Below the pieces are notes generated by a model. It saw nothing but the letters and a program-made list of their open reading frames with translations. It was not told the DNA's origin and did no database searches. Positions 1 to 6,220 of a stretch of 64,000 bases of DNA are shown here, piece by piece. This stretch comes from Blautia pseudococcoides (lineage in GTDB: Bacteria > Bacillota > Clostridia > Lachnospirales > Lachnospiraceae): assembly GCF_001689125.2 (NCBI RefSeq), contig NZ_CP015405.2:131001-195000 (forward strand), read 5' to 3'. The number at the start of each line of letters is the position of its first letter. The stretch's first letter is position 1. The position numbers and the translations under genes are program-made.

Positions 1-107
1 TCAGATATCAAATATCTCGCTCCACGCCAGCCGTCCTCATCCTCTGGTGATACTTTGTATAAAGACCCATTGCTGAAATAAAGTGTTTTATTTATCATAT
101 CTATCAT
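1..107 (-). CDS. Partial small phage protein, runs off the left edge
   Basis: A reverse reading frame starts at ATG 107-105 and stays open for 35 codons to the window edge, so the carboxyl end is not visible. A GGAG ribosome site lies just upstream of the start. The start codon overlaps the TGA stop of the upstream PH/SHOCT gene (ATGA), which suggests translational coupling in a leftward operon. The visible residues (MIDMINKTLYFSNGSLYKV and on) match no family I recognise. Confidence 0.5.
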   Translation of the reverse strand, partial: MIDMINKTLYFSNGSLYKVSPEDEDGWRGARYLIS

Positions 108-631
108 AGCTCCAATAATTGTCTTTTTTTAATTTTGAATTCTTCCTCTGTAATTGTTCCTTCATCCAAAAGTAGTTTATACTTTTTAATTTCATCAGCA
201 GCGGATATTGAAGGAGACTCTCTGCGAATATTGCGTCCCGTTTTGAAATTATCAATGGACCTATTTAAAGCATCTATAAACGGTATTATGGTTTGTTTTT
301 GAATATTATCTATCCTGATGGCAGACGCTCCATCTTGAATGGCAATACTACCAAGTAACAGGCCTATTTTATGACCTACGCTATTTATATGATCAAGGGG
401 TATTTCCCTTTGTTTAAGCCCATATATCATTCCCTTATCCAAAAAGATTAAACGCCTATGAGTTAATACAATTAGCCATGTGTTACCGTCAAAAAAACCG
501 GAAGTAAATGAAAGAACAGCTTCGTTATCATCCAATATACTAGGCAGATATCGGATTTCTTTCTTGGTTCCAAAGGTGTCATGAAACGGTATTTTGCTGA
601 TATCGTTTAAGATTTGTTCTAGACTTCTCAT
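104..631 (-). CDS. PH-like domain plus SHOCT domain protein
   Basis: The 175-residue protein starts at ATG 631-629, chosen because AAGGGGGA lies just upstream; a longer reading to 673 has no ribosome site. Residues about 1-125 look like a bacterial YokE-type PH fold, including the stretch LTHRRLIFLDKGMIYG. Residues about 145-175 (EIKKYKLLLDEGTITEEEF) are a typical SHOCT helix pair, seen in oligomeric or membrane-associated proteins. It is transcribed leftwards, away from the XRE gene at 703, and sits at the integrase-proximal lysogeny end. The function is unknown; a lysogenic accessory role is inferred. Confidence 0.75.
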   Translation of the reverse strand: MRSLEQILNDISKIPFHDTFGTKKEIRYLPSILDDNEAVLSFTSGFFDGNTWLIVLTHRRLIFLDKGMIYGLKQREIPLDHINSVGHKIGLLLGSIAIQDGASAIRIDNIQKQTIIPFIDALNRSIDNFKTGRNIRRESPSISAADEIKKYKLLLDEGTITEEEFKIKKRQLLEL

Positions 632-672
632 ATTTATCCCCCTTTTAATCGTATTTAAATTTAAAAATTGCA

Positions 673-705
673 CATATTAACACAAAAAAGGTTGGTGTTA
701 ATATG
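673..705. promoter_or_regulatory. Perfect 11-bp inverted repeat over an XRE start codon
   Basis: CATATTAACAC at 673-683 is mirrored exactly by GTGTTAATATG at 695-705, with 11 bp between the arms. The right arm contains the ATG of the XRE gene and the spacer holds its ribosome site. The repeat lies between divergent genes, so it could be an autoregulatory operator, or an mRNA hairpin hiding the start. Confidence 0.6.
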
Positions 706-900
706 AAAATATTGTTGCAGGAAATTATGCGTTCTAAGAGCTTGACCGTCCGGCAAGTATCTATAATGACTGGTGTTCCAAAATCCACTATAGAGGATAT
801 AGCAAACGATAGAACATTCCCACGAATTAACACGCTTGAATCGCTTGCTAAGGGGTTAAACGTACGCATTACAGATCTTTTTGACTCTCCTTATAAATAA
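703..900 (+). CDS. XRE-family helix-turn-helix regulator
   Basis: This 65-residue protein is a complete single Cro/CI-type DNA-binding domain. The sequence LTVRQVSIMTGVPKSTIEDIANDR gives helices 2 and 3, followed by TLESLAKGLNVRITDLFD, the usual fourth and fifth helices. There is no dimerisation or protease domain. It is divergent from the PH/SHOCT gene and its start lies within a perfect inverted repeat, which suggests autoregulation. It is probably a Cro-like or lysogeny-module regulator of the prophage. Confidence 0.85.
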   Translation: MKILLQEIMRSKSLTVRQVSIMTGVPKSTIEDIANDRTFPRINTLESLAKGLNVRITDLFDSPYK

Positions 901-901
901 G

Positions 902-919
902 TGTCCGAGCGCCCGGACA
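902..919. promoter_or_regulatory. Inverted repeat just after the XRE stop codon
   Basis: TGTCCG (902-907) and CGGACA (914-919) are perfect arms with a 6-bp gap, one base after the stop of the XRE gene. No T-run follows, so it is not an ordinary terminator. It may be an operator or an RNA-stabilising hairpin. Confidence 0.35.
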
Positions 920-984
920 AATGTCGAAAAAGCGAAATTTTTGTAGCCTCCAATTCGGATATTTGTTATAATAATAGCAGAAGA

Positions 985-1044
985 AAACATATGTTCTTGA
1001 AATTGACTTGCTCCTGGTGTATACTCTTAGCAGAATATATGTTC
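985..1044 (+). promoter_or_regulatory. SOS-like promoter with two LexA-type boxes
   Basis: A promoter TTGAAA (997-1002), 17-bp spacer, TATACT (1020-1025) reads into the 39-residue gene at 1077. AAACATATGTTC (985-996) abuts the -35 and GAATATATGTTC (1033-1044) lies 7 bp after the -10. Each matches the Firmicute LexA/DinR core GAACATATGTTC at 11 of 12 positions. Control by host LexA is inferred; a phage repressor with a similar site is possible. Confidence 0.65.
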
Positions 1045-1076
1045 CCACTGCATTATCCGAGAGGGAGGTACTACAT

Positions 1077-1196
1077 ATGGATAACAAAGACAAAAAGCAA
1101 AAGGATATTGATACTATTAACAAACTACTTGTAAATGCGCCAGAAGATAAGGTTTCAGAATTATTAATGTTGATAAAACAATATCTCCTACAATAA
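1077..1196 (+). CDS. 39-residue protein under an SOS-like promoter
   Basis: The start ATG 1077 is chosen because GAGGGAGGT lies 5-12 bases upstream; the frame is open further upstream but without a ribosome site. The product is a charged, probably helical peptide (MDNKDKKQKDIDTINKLLV and on) ending in LLMLIKQYLLQ. It is monocistronic: its own promoter lies upstream and a strong terminator follows after about 10 bases. Similar mini-proteins occur in lysogeny regions of clostridial phages. A role in induction is inferred only from the LexA-like boxes. Confidence 0.6.
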   Translation: MDNKDKKQKDIDTINKLLVNAPEDKVSELLMLIKQYLLQ

Positions 1197-1206
1197 CTTA
1201 TTCTAG

Positions 1207-1230
1207 AGAGCCAGCTTACTGGCTCTTTTT
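1207..1230. terminator. Rho-independent terminator between convergent genes
   Basis: An 8-bp stem AGAGCCAG / CTGGCTCT with loop CTTA is followed by TTTT. It ends the 39-residue gene. The TAA stop of the reverse repressor gene lies in its loop, so it can serve both directions. Confidence 0.85.
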
Positions 1231-1608
1231 AAAATTCTCAATATATTGCGTAGCTATTTTTTCGAGTGTTGCTTTACTGGCATCGTCTAATTGCTCATAT
1301 GTAATAATTAGCGCTTGGATTGCGGATACAATAATGGAATCCTCACCTCTAAGAAGCATACCAGTATACTTCATCAGCTTTTCCTTGTCTGTCAATTGCT
1401 CAAACATTTCGCCATCGCCGTCTCTGAGCCAATCTTCATTTACTCCGAATTCTCTGCAAATATCATTTATTACTCTATCAGGAATACCGGTTCTGCCATT
1501 TTCGTAATTTGAAATTGCAAATTTAGTCAAATTAATTTTGCTTCCAAAGTCATCCTGCCTTAATTTAAGCTCATTTCTTAAGTATTTTATTCTCTCATTC
1601 AATTCCAC
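1216..1608 (-). CDS. CI-like prophage repressor (XRE family)
   Basis: The 130-residue protein most likely starts at GTG 1608-1606, because AAGGAGGTG lies 6 bases upstream on this strand; the extension to 1641 would translate the ribosome site itself. An amino-terminal XRE domain (LNERIKYLRNELKLRQDDFG, then LTKFAISNYENGRTGIPD) is followed by a linker and a helical oligomerisation region. There is no S24 protease domain, so induction would not be by direct RecA-stimulated self-cleavage. It faces the early operon across a divergent promoter pair with repeated operators, which fits a lysogeny repressor. Confidence 0.85.
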   Translation of the reverse strand: MELNERIKYLRNELKLRQDDFGSKINLTKFAISNYENGRTGIPDRVINDICREFGVNEDWLRDGDGEMFEQLTDKEKLMKYTGMLLRGEDSIIVSAIQALIITYEQLDDASKATLEKIATQYIENFKKSQ

Positions 1609-1629
1609 AAGTTTCACCTCCTTGAAATA

Positions 1630-1697
1630 ACTATACCACAAAAAGTTTTAAAAAGCAACTAAAAAGTCTTGACAAAGTTTTAAAAAGCGATTAAAAT
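1630..1697. promoter_or_regulatory. Divergent promoters and direct-repeat operators (lysis-lysogeny switch)
   Basis: Rightward: TTGACA (1669-1674), 17 bp, TAAAAT (1692-1697). Leftward on the reverse strand: TTGCTT (1658-1653), 17 bp, TATAGT (1635-1630). A 15-bp sequence AAAGTTTTAAAAAGC occurs at 1642-1656 and again at 1674-1688. The copies are 32 bp apart, about three helical turns, so repressor bound to both would sit on one DNA face. One copy covers the leftward -35 and the other the rightward spacer. Confidence 0.75.
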
Positions 1698-1732
1698 GTT
1701 TTTATAAGCTACAGAAAGCGAGGTGAAGACAA

Positions 1733-1921
1733 ATGTTTGATTTGGACAATCAGAAAGAGCAGGAAATCAATCGCATTGTTACTATCTTAAAGCAGATAGA
1801 CCTTCCAGATATCTTGCTCCTGACTAGGGATGCGAATACGTTGTTACTGAGGCAACAAGAGGTTTCCAGACAAGAAGATATTTTAGATAAAAAGGTGACT
1901 ACTAATAAGAAAGCAGGATGA
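1733..1921 (+). CDS. Small early phage protein, unknown
   Basis: This 62-residue protein is the first gene of the rightward early operon, preceded by GCGAGGTGA. It is rich in charged residues and leucine (ILKQIDLPDILLLTRDANTL) and is probably helical. By position it corresponds to a Cro-like or early regulatory gene, but no helix-turn-helix is evident. No family was recognised. Confidence 0.6.
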   Translation: MFDLDNQKEQEINRIVTILKQIDLPDILLLTRDANTLLLRQQEVSRQEDILDKKVTTNKKAG

Positions 1922-1933
1922 GGAGGTGTGAAG

Positions 1934-2167
1934 ATGCTGGCCAGGGAAATGTTGCGTGTTAAGAAAAATCAGAGGGTCAGAGAGTTTGTAACAGAAATTT
2001 TTGCAGAGTGTGAAAGAAAAGGGTTCACGATTTCCGACATGAAGGACCTTGCTACGATTTTTCCGGAAATAGTAAACGAGGCCATCATATCTGAGGAAGA
2101 AAAAACAGTCTTTACTGTTTCTTCAGATATTCAAGAATCTCAGCATAGCAATGCTCATATTCATTGA
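1934..2167 (+). CDS. Small early phage protein, unknown
   Basis: ATG 1934 is preferred over GTG 1928 because AGGAGG at 1921-1926 is 7 bases away. The 77-residue product is helical and charged. It follows the previous gene closely, and its 3-prime end overlaps a convergent small gene on the other strand. A hairpin AAACAGT-CTTT-ACTGTTT (2103-2120) lies in the overlap and may stop transcription weakly. No family was recognised. Confidence 0.55.
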   Translation: MLAREMLRVKKNQRVREFVTEIFAECERKGFTISDMKDLATIFPEIVNEAIISEEEKTVFTVSSDIQESQHSNAHIH

Positions 2168-2276
2168 TGAAGCTTCCAAAGTCGTCAGTATATGCAGGAA
2201 TAATTTTTTCGTGTTTTATTTCCATTTGCATATAGAGAATTGCTAAATCATGAGCACGTTTCTCTTTATCAATCAT
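2112..2276 (-). CDS. 54-residue reverse-strand phage protein
   Basis: This gene starts at ATG 2276-2274 with AAAGGAG upstream. The product begins MIDKEKRAHDLAILYMQM and ends EYLKKQ. It is acidic and probably helical. It has its own promoter (2325-2353) whose leader resembles that of the other lone reverse gene at 2560-2874. It opposes the early operon, so it is probably expressed in the lysogen. The function is unknown. Confidence 0.65.
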   Translation of the reverse strand: MIDKEKRAHDLAILYMQMEIKHEKIIPAYTDDFGSFINEYEHCYAEILEYLKKQ

Positions 2277-2324
2277 GCTATTTCTCCTTTCTGGTGTACT
2301 CAGTGCTGCAACACCTGTACCTAG

Positions 2325-2353
2325 ATTATAGGAGATTTGGAAGAAAATGTAAA
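2325..2353 (-). promoter_or_regulatory. Promoter of the 54-residue reverse gene
   Basis: On the reverse strand TTTACA (2353-2348), a 17-bp spacer and TATAAT (2330-2325) lie 48 bases upstream of the start codon. The sequence TCCTATAAT and downstream blocks (TACAGG, CTGAGTA) recur at the promoter of the reverse gene at 2560-2874. Confidence 0.65.
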
Positions 2354-2384
2354 TGTTTGTGTCAACAGGAAATGAGGAGGTGAT

Positions 2385-2570
2385 ATGAAAATGGAGAACT
2401 TATTTAACTCTATTAATATTGATTTATCAAAAAATATCTTCGAGTTAAACGGAAAACGCATAGAGCATGTAAGTGAATTGGAACTATCGTGCGAAGGAGA
2501 TAACTGGTTCCTGCGCATTACAAAAGATGAGTTCTACACAGGAACCAGAGGGCAAAAAATCATGGAATGA
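2385..2570 (+). CDS. Small phage protein, unknown
   Basis: This 61-residue protein begins at ATG 2385 after GAGGAGGTGAT; ATG 2391 in the same frame is an alternative. The pattern (MENLFNSINIDLSKNIFEL) is strand-rich. Its stop region overlaps the convergent reverse gene. No recognisable domain. Confidence 0.55.
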   Translation: MKMENLFNSINIDLSKNIFELNGKRIEHVSELELSCEGDNWFLRITKDEFYTGTRGQKIME

Positions 2571-2874
2571 ATTTTGAAATAAAATCACTTACCTCGGTAA
2601 CACCATTTTTAAAACGATTTTCCATATAAATGATGAAATTATCCTGAATCTGGAAACTGCCGTCGATATATTTTTTTATAAAATTGGCGCGTTTGAGCTC
2701 ATTCAGTGTTTCAGTAATATCTTCAGTAGTCCATGTGGATAAAGATTTGATTTCTTTATAAAAACCGCTTGAAAAATGTTTTGCGCTTGCCTTGGATTGA
2801 CTGTTTTTACGTTTTTCAAGATAAGTCTTATAAAGGCTACAAGCGAGCTTAGCGGAATCTTTCGATAATTTCAT
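2560..2874 (-). CDS. Winged-helix-like reverse-strand phage protein
   Basis: This 104-residue protein starts MKLSKDSAKLACSLYKTYLE. The middle part (KSLSTWTTEDITETLNELKRANFIKKYIDGSFQI) reads like a winged helix: a recognition helix and then a two-strand wing. It has its own promoter (2922-2950). Like the 54-residue gene it is a lone reverse gene inside the rightward early operon, possibly a lysogen-expressed regulator. This fold call is from pattern only. Confidence 0.55.
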   Translation of the reverse strand: MKLSKDSAKLACSLYKTYLEKRKNSQSKASAKHFSSGFYKEIKSLSTWTTEDITETLNELKRANFIKKYIDGSFQIQDNFIIYMENRFKNGVTEVSDFISKFIP

Positions 2875-2921
2875 TTCTGTTCTCCCTTCTGTATACTCAG
2901 CCTGGCGGGGCCTGTAAGTAC

Positions 2922-2950
2922 ATTATAGGAAGGAAAGAATAGAAAATCAA
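2922..2950 (-). promoter_or_regulatory. Promoter of the 104-residue reverse gene
   Basis: On the reverse strand TTGATT (2950-2945), a 17-bp spacer and TATAAT (2927-2922) lie about 47 bases upstream of the start. The -10 region and the leader share TCCTATAAT, TACAGG-like and CTGAGTA blocks with the promoter at 2325-2353. Confidence 0.7.
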
Positions 2951-2967
2951 GAAAAGAGGTGATAAAT

Positions 2968-3180
2968 ATGCCAAAAGAAATACTAAAGCCGCCAGAGGTA
3001 GCCCGTATCCTAGGTGTTTCTCCCCAATATGTAAGGGAACACATCCGCCGCGGAATCTGGAAGTTCGGAGAATGCGTGCCGAAGAAAGTTAGGGGTAAAA
3101 CAACAGATGAGTTTAATATTTACCGTGCCAAATTTGAAAATCATATTGGCCGAAAGCTTAATGAGGAGGAGATAGTTTGA
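2968..3180 (+). CDS. MerR/excisionase-type helix-turn-helix protein
   Basis: This 70-residue protein starts at ATG 2968 after AAGAGGTGAT; the ATG at 2959 would overlap the ribosome site. The sequence PPEVARILGVSPQYVREHIRRGIWKFG is the winged HTH seen in excisionases and MerR_1-like phage proteins. Position early in the rightward operon fits a DNA architectural or regulatory role. The true excisionase may instead be nearer the unseen integrase. Confidence 0.75.
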   Translation: MPKEILKPPEVARILGVSPQYVREHIRRGIWKFGECVPKKVRGKTTDEFNIYRAKFENHIGRKLNEEEIV

Positions 3181-3323
3181 AGAATGCAACCATAGCCGCC
3201 CTAACCGTATTAGCCATTTACGGGGTGGAGCCATACGCGGTGCTGCTGTATGCGGTGACAGTAATCTGTTTATATGCAGTGGAATATTGGATTAGAGAAA
3301 ACAAAAGGGAGGGTAAAGGATGA
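3177..3323 (+). CDS. 48-residue double-hydrophobic membrane protein, TTG start
   Basis: A TTG start at 3177 overlaps the stop of the preceding gene (TTGA) and has ATGAGGAGGAGA upstream. The stop TGA at 3321-3323 overlaps the ATG of the next gene. Both overlaps indicate translational coupling. The product has two short hydrophobic stretches (IAALTVLAIYGV and AVLLYAVTVICLYAV) separated by EPY, so it is probably a membrane hairpin, and it ends with a basic tail. The function is unknown. Confidence 0.65.
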   Translation: MKNATIAALTVLAIYGVEPYAVLLYAVTVICLYAVEYWIRENKREGKG

Positions 3324-3613
3324 AACAAGAGGAATTACAGAAAATATTAGAAGCACACAAGAAATGGATTAACAGTAAAGACGATGGTGTAAGAGCCAAC
3401 CTGAGAAGAGCCGACCTGGACTTCTCGTGCTGGCCATTGTGGTGCGGAAGTCTTGCAGTCAAGGTGTGCAAGCGTATTGCTGTGCAATTGGCATACCACT
3501 TTTGCAGGCTAGATTGTGATGACCCAGAGTATATAGCGGCCCGCAATGCGATACTTGACTTCGCAAATCAGTTCCACCGCGTAGGTGAGTGTGGGAAATT
3601 AGAAAAAAGATAA
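3320..3613 (+). CDS. Conserved phage protein with a short pentapeptide-like motif
   Basis: This 97-residue protein contains ANLRRADLDFS near residue 30, one and a half pentapeptide units, then a cysteine-rich stretch (CWPLWCGSL, VCKRIAVQLAYHFCRLDCDD). Proteins of this form are common in clostridial phage early operons without known function. The start overlaps the stop of the small membrane gene. Confidence 0.65.
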   Translation: MKQEELQKILEAHKKWINSKDDGVRANLRRADLDFSCWPLWCGSLAVKVCKRIAVQLAYHFCRLDCDDPEYIAARNAILDFANQFHRVGECGKLEKR

Positions 3614-3628
3614 GGAGGAGAAAACACT

Positions 3629-3841
3629 ATGACATTTAAAGAAAAATTGCAACAGGAACATCCGGTATTAGTAAATGAGAAATGGCAGGGGGGATGTAAT
3701 GGTTGCCCAGAGACATATGGGTACGAAGCAGAAAGCGATTGCCTAGCATTAGATGATGTAACGGACGAAGACAGGGAAAGACTTTGCGCAGAGTGCTGGG
3801 ACCGGGAAATGCCGGAGGAGGAGAAAGGGGAAAATGAATAA
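3629..3841 (+). CDS. Cysteine-rich small phage protein
   Basis: This 70-residue acidic protein carries CNGCPETYGYE followed by CLALDD and CAECWDRE. The two CxxC pairs and further cysteines suggest a zinc-binding site. It is preceded by AAGGAGGAG. The next gene starts inside its last codons (ATGA). No known function. Confidence 0.65.
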   Translation: MTFKEKLQQEHPVLVNEKWQGGCNGCPETYGYEAESDCLALDDVTDEDRERLCAECWDREMPEEEKGENE

Positions 3842-4022
3842 TCTGATATTAGATTGTATCGAAGCAATTGAGAACGATATGGATGACGGATATCTGGTAG
3901 ACGAAGACAGCCGCCTGAAATTTGCCCTTAGATATCTGGCAAACGATGAAGAAATCAGTGAGCTTTACGAACTTATAAAAACTGGAAAAGCCCCTGGCGC
4001 CGGGAAGCAATCAGGGACTTGA
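3834..4022 (+). CDS. Small acidic phage protein, unknown
   Basis: This 62-residue protein starts inside the end of the preceding gene. It is acidic and helical (LDCIEAIENDMDDGYLVDED). The ribosome site GGAGGAGAAAGGGG is within the upstream gene. No family was recognised. Confidence 0.55.
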   Translation: MNNLILDCIEAIENDMDDGYLVDEDSRLKFALRYLANDEEISELYELIKTGKAPGAGKQSGT

Positions 4023-4071
4023 TAAAAATAACTCACTCTAATTATAGAGGGAAAACAGGAGGAAAGTCAAG

Positions 4072-4374
4072 ATGGAAAACAAGATAGAAGTGCCGTTACA
4101 TGAATATGAAGAGCTGATCAGGGATTCAGAGAAGCTGAGAATCATAGAGGAAAATGTAATATGCACCAGAGGGAACTGTGTTGATAAAAATTTTATCATG
4201 CAGGTTATTGGCAGAAAGCATGACTGCATAGAGCCGCCGATACCTATCGTCAGAACCATGGCAGGCCATATCAAAGAGTCACTTATTGATAGGGCATTTC
4301 ATGAAGACGTTGCAGAAGAACTGAAAAAGCAGATAAAAGAGGAGGATTTGAAATGCGAGCAGAAACTGGTATAA
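4072..4374 (+). CDS. Small phage protein, unknown
   Basis: This 100-residue protein begins MENKIEVPLHEYEELIRDSE, a pattern of clostridial phage proteins with an amino-terminal helix. Three cysteines lie in the middle. A ribosome site ACAGGAGGAAAG precedes it. The next gene begins within its last codons. Confidence 0.6.
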   Translation: MENKIEVPLHEYEELIRDSEKLRIIEENVICTRGNCVDKNFIMQVIGRKHDCIEPPIPIVRTMAGHIKESLIDRAFHEDVAEELKKQIKEEDLKCEQKLV

Positions 4375-4595
4375 GAGCAGATTGTAATACAAGTACAAAC
4401 GTTATCGACCTTTTAATGGCTAACAAGAGTCCTGTAGAGATTTGCGGAATTATCAATAAACTCCTGAATTGCCTGCTGTTTGATGGGATAGAGGTACAGG
4501 ATGGGGATAACCCCGGAGACGGGTGTCTGGATTATATCACGTATAATCCTGATGATGATACATTGTATTTTTTTACAAAGGATTTAGGGAGGTAG
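4353..4595 (+). CDS. Small phage protein, unknown
   Basis: This 80-residue protein overlaps the preceding gene by 22 bases and has AGAGGAGGA upstream. The carboxyl half is acidic and strand-like (DGDNPGDGCLDYITYNPDDD). No recognised family. Confidence 0.55.
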   Translation: MRAETGIRADCNTSTNVIDLLMANKSPVEICGIINKLLNCLLFDGIEVQDGDNPGDGCLDYITYNPDDDTLYFFTKDLGR

Positions 4596-4599
4596 AGAC

Positions 4600-5523
4600 A
4601 TGGATTACATGACAAACGCAAATGATTTTACACAGGTACAGCCTCAAACCCGAAATACTCAAACCGAGATGATGATAAGCCGTCAGGCACAGGAGGTACA
4701 GGCTGCTATGGTGATCGCCAAGAAGTTTCCCCGGGATGAGGTGGAGAGCTTCAACCGGATACTGCGAGTCTGCCAGCGTAAAAGGCTGGCCGAGGGAGCT
4801 ATGTATGAGTATCCCAGGGGCGGCACAAAGGTCACTGGCCCTTCCATTCGGCTTGCAGAGGCTATGGCCCAGAACTGGGGAAACATAGATTTCGGCATAC
4901 TGGAGCTGGAACAGAAGAGCGGTGAGAGCCAGGTGATGGCATATGCCTGGGATCTGGAGACGAATACCAGGCAGACGAAAGTATTCAGCGTGCCACATAT
5001 GAGAGGAACTAAAAGAGGCAACGTTCCGCTTACTGACCCTCGTGACATCTATGAGATGGTCGCCAACCAGGGAGCCAGAAGGCTGAGGGCCTGCATCCTG
5101 GGTGTCATTCCTGGAGATGTGGTGGACGCGGCAGTGGAGGAATGTCAAAAGACATTGGTAAGCGGCAATACAGAGCCATTGATAGACCGCGTAAGGAAAG
5201 GCATTAAGTTATTTGAGGACAAGTTCTCAGTCACTAAACAGATGATAGAGAAATACATAGGCTGTAAAACAGAAGCATTCAGCGAGAACGACATGCTCCG
5301 CTTAAATAATGTATACCGTTCTCTTCGGGATGGAATGGCGAAGCGTGAAGATTATTTCGAGATCACACCACCTGTTGATGAAAAAGAAGTCCAGAATCCA
5401 TTTGACGGGAAAAACAGCGAACAGAAGAAAGAAGAAGCCAGAGAAGAAAAAAGTGAAGGAGCGGTGACAAATGGAGAAGAATCTGACAGCGGACAATTAT
5501 TACTCCCCGGAACAGAACAGTAG
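4600..5523 (+). CDS. Conserved phage recombination-region protein, probable single-strand annealing protein
   Basis: The 307-residue protein has a conserved core at residues about 30-190 (RQAQEVQAAMVIAKKFPRDE, GPSIRLAEAMAQNWGN, NQGARRLRACILGVIPGDVV) and a low-complexity charged tail. This core is known to me from many phages and conjugative elements as an uncharacterised family; I cannot name its domain. It directly precedes and overlaps a PD-(D/E)XK nuclease gene, as RecT/Bet-type annealing proteins accompany RecE/Exo nucleases. The annealing role is therefore an inference from context, not from sequence motifs. Confidence 0.55.
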   Translation: MDYMTNANDFTQVQPQTRNTQTEMMISRQAQEVQAAMVIAKKFPRDEVESFNRILRVCQRKRLAEGAMYEYPRGGTKVTGPSIRLAEAMAQNWGNIDFGILELEQKSGESQVMAYAWDLETNTRQTKVFSVPHMRGTKRGNVPLTDPRDIYEMVANQGARRLRACILGVIPGDVVDAAVEECQKTLVSGNTEPLIDRVRKGIKLFEDKFSVTKQMIEKYIGCKTEAFSENDMLRLNNVYRSLRDGMAKREDYFEITPPVDEKEVQNPFDGKNSEQKKEEAREEKSEGAVTNGEESDSGQLLLPGTEQ

Positions 5524-6220
5524 ATTCTTTTCGGTATCGCAGTACAAGGACTTTATGAAGTGTGAGGCTGCGGCGATGGCAAAGATTAGAGGTACCTATA
5601 AACAGCCAGTCACAAAAGCTCTTCTGGTAGGCTCTTTCGTAGATTCTTATTTCGAGGGGACACTGGATGCGTTTGTCCGGGATAATCCTGCGGTATTTAC
5701 TCGTAAAAATGAGCTTCGCAGCGAGTTCCGCAAGGCTAATGAGATTATTTTCAGGATTAGGTCAGACTCCCTCTTTATGAGGTTCATGAGCGGTGAGAAA
5801 CAACGGATAATGACATTTGAGCTGTTTGGAACCCCGTGGAAAATGAAGATGGACAGCTATCTGGAGGAGATATGTATCACGGATCTGAAAGTGGTTGCAA
5901 ATTTCCGTACTATGCCATTCTGGCGGTACGACCTGCAGGGAGCTCTGTACCAGAAAGGTGTGGAGATTGTAACGGGCCAGTTATTGCCGTTTTATTTGGC
6001 AGTGGCCACGAAAGAGCGGGTACCTGATCTGGATATATTCCAGGTGCCTCAATCCACACTGGATCTGGCGCTGAAAGAGATGGAAGAGAACATGCCCCGT
6101 TTCCTGGCCGTTAAAGCGGGTATGGAGCCGCCCAGATGTTGTGGTAAGTGCGATTACTGTAAGAGCATAAAGGCTGCCAGGATACGAAATTACAATGAAT
6201 TGCTGGAGGATAGAGGATGA
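5471..6220 (+). CDS. PD-(D/E)XK nuclease, RecE-like
   Basis: The 249-residue protein shows a typical RecE/AddB-type nuclease core: GSFVDSYFEG near residue 57, D128 in KMKMDSYLEE, then D138-L-K140 and the helix DLQGALYQKG. These supply the D, (D/E)xK and Q residues of the fold. Four cysteines near the end (CCGKCDYC) recall the iron-sulphur cysteines of RecB/AddB-type nucleases, though the spacing is compact. It overlaps the upstream putative annealing gene by 53 bases, and its stop overlaps the HerA-like ATPase start. A role in 5-prime end resection for phage recombination is likely. Confidence 0.75.
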   Translation: MEKNLTADNYYSPEQNSRFFSVSQYKDFMKCEAAAMAKIRGTYKQPVTKALLVGSFVDSYFEGTLDAFVRDNPAVFTRKNELRSEFRKANEIIFRIRSDSLFMRFMSGEKQRIMTFELFGTPWKMKMDSYLEEICITDLKVVANFRTMPFWRYDLQGALYQKGVEIVTGQLLPFYLAVATKERVPDLDIFQVPQSTLDLALKEMEENMPRFLAVKAGMEPPRCCGKCDYCKSIKAARIRNYNELLEDRG

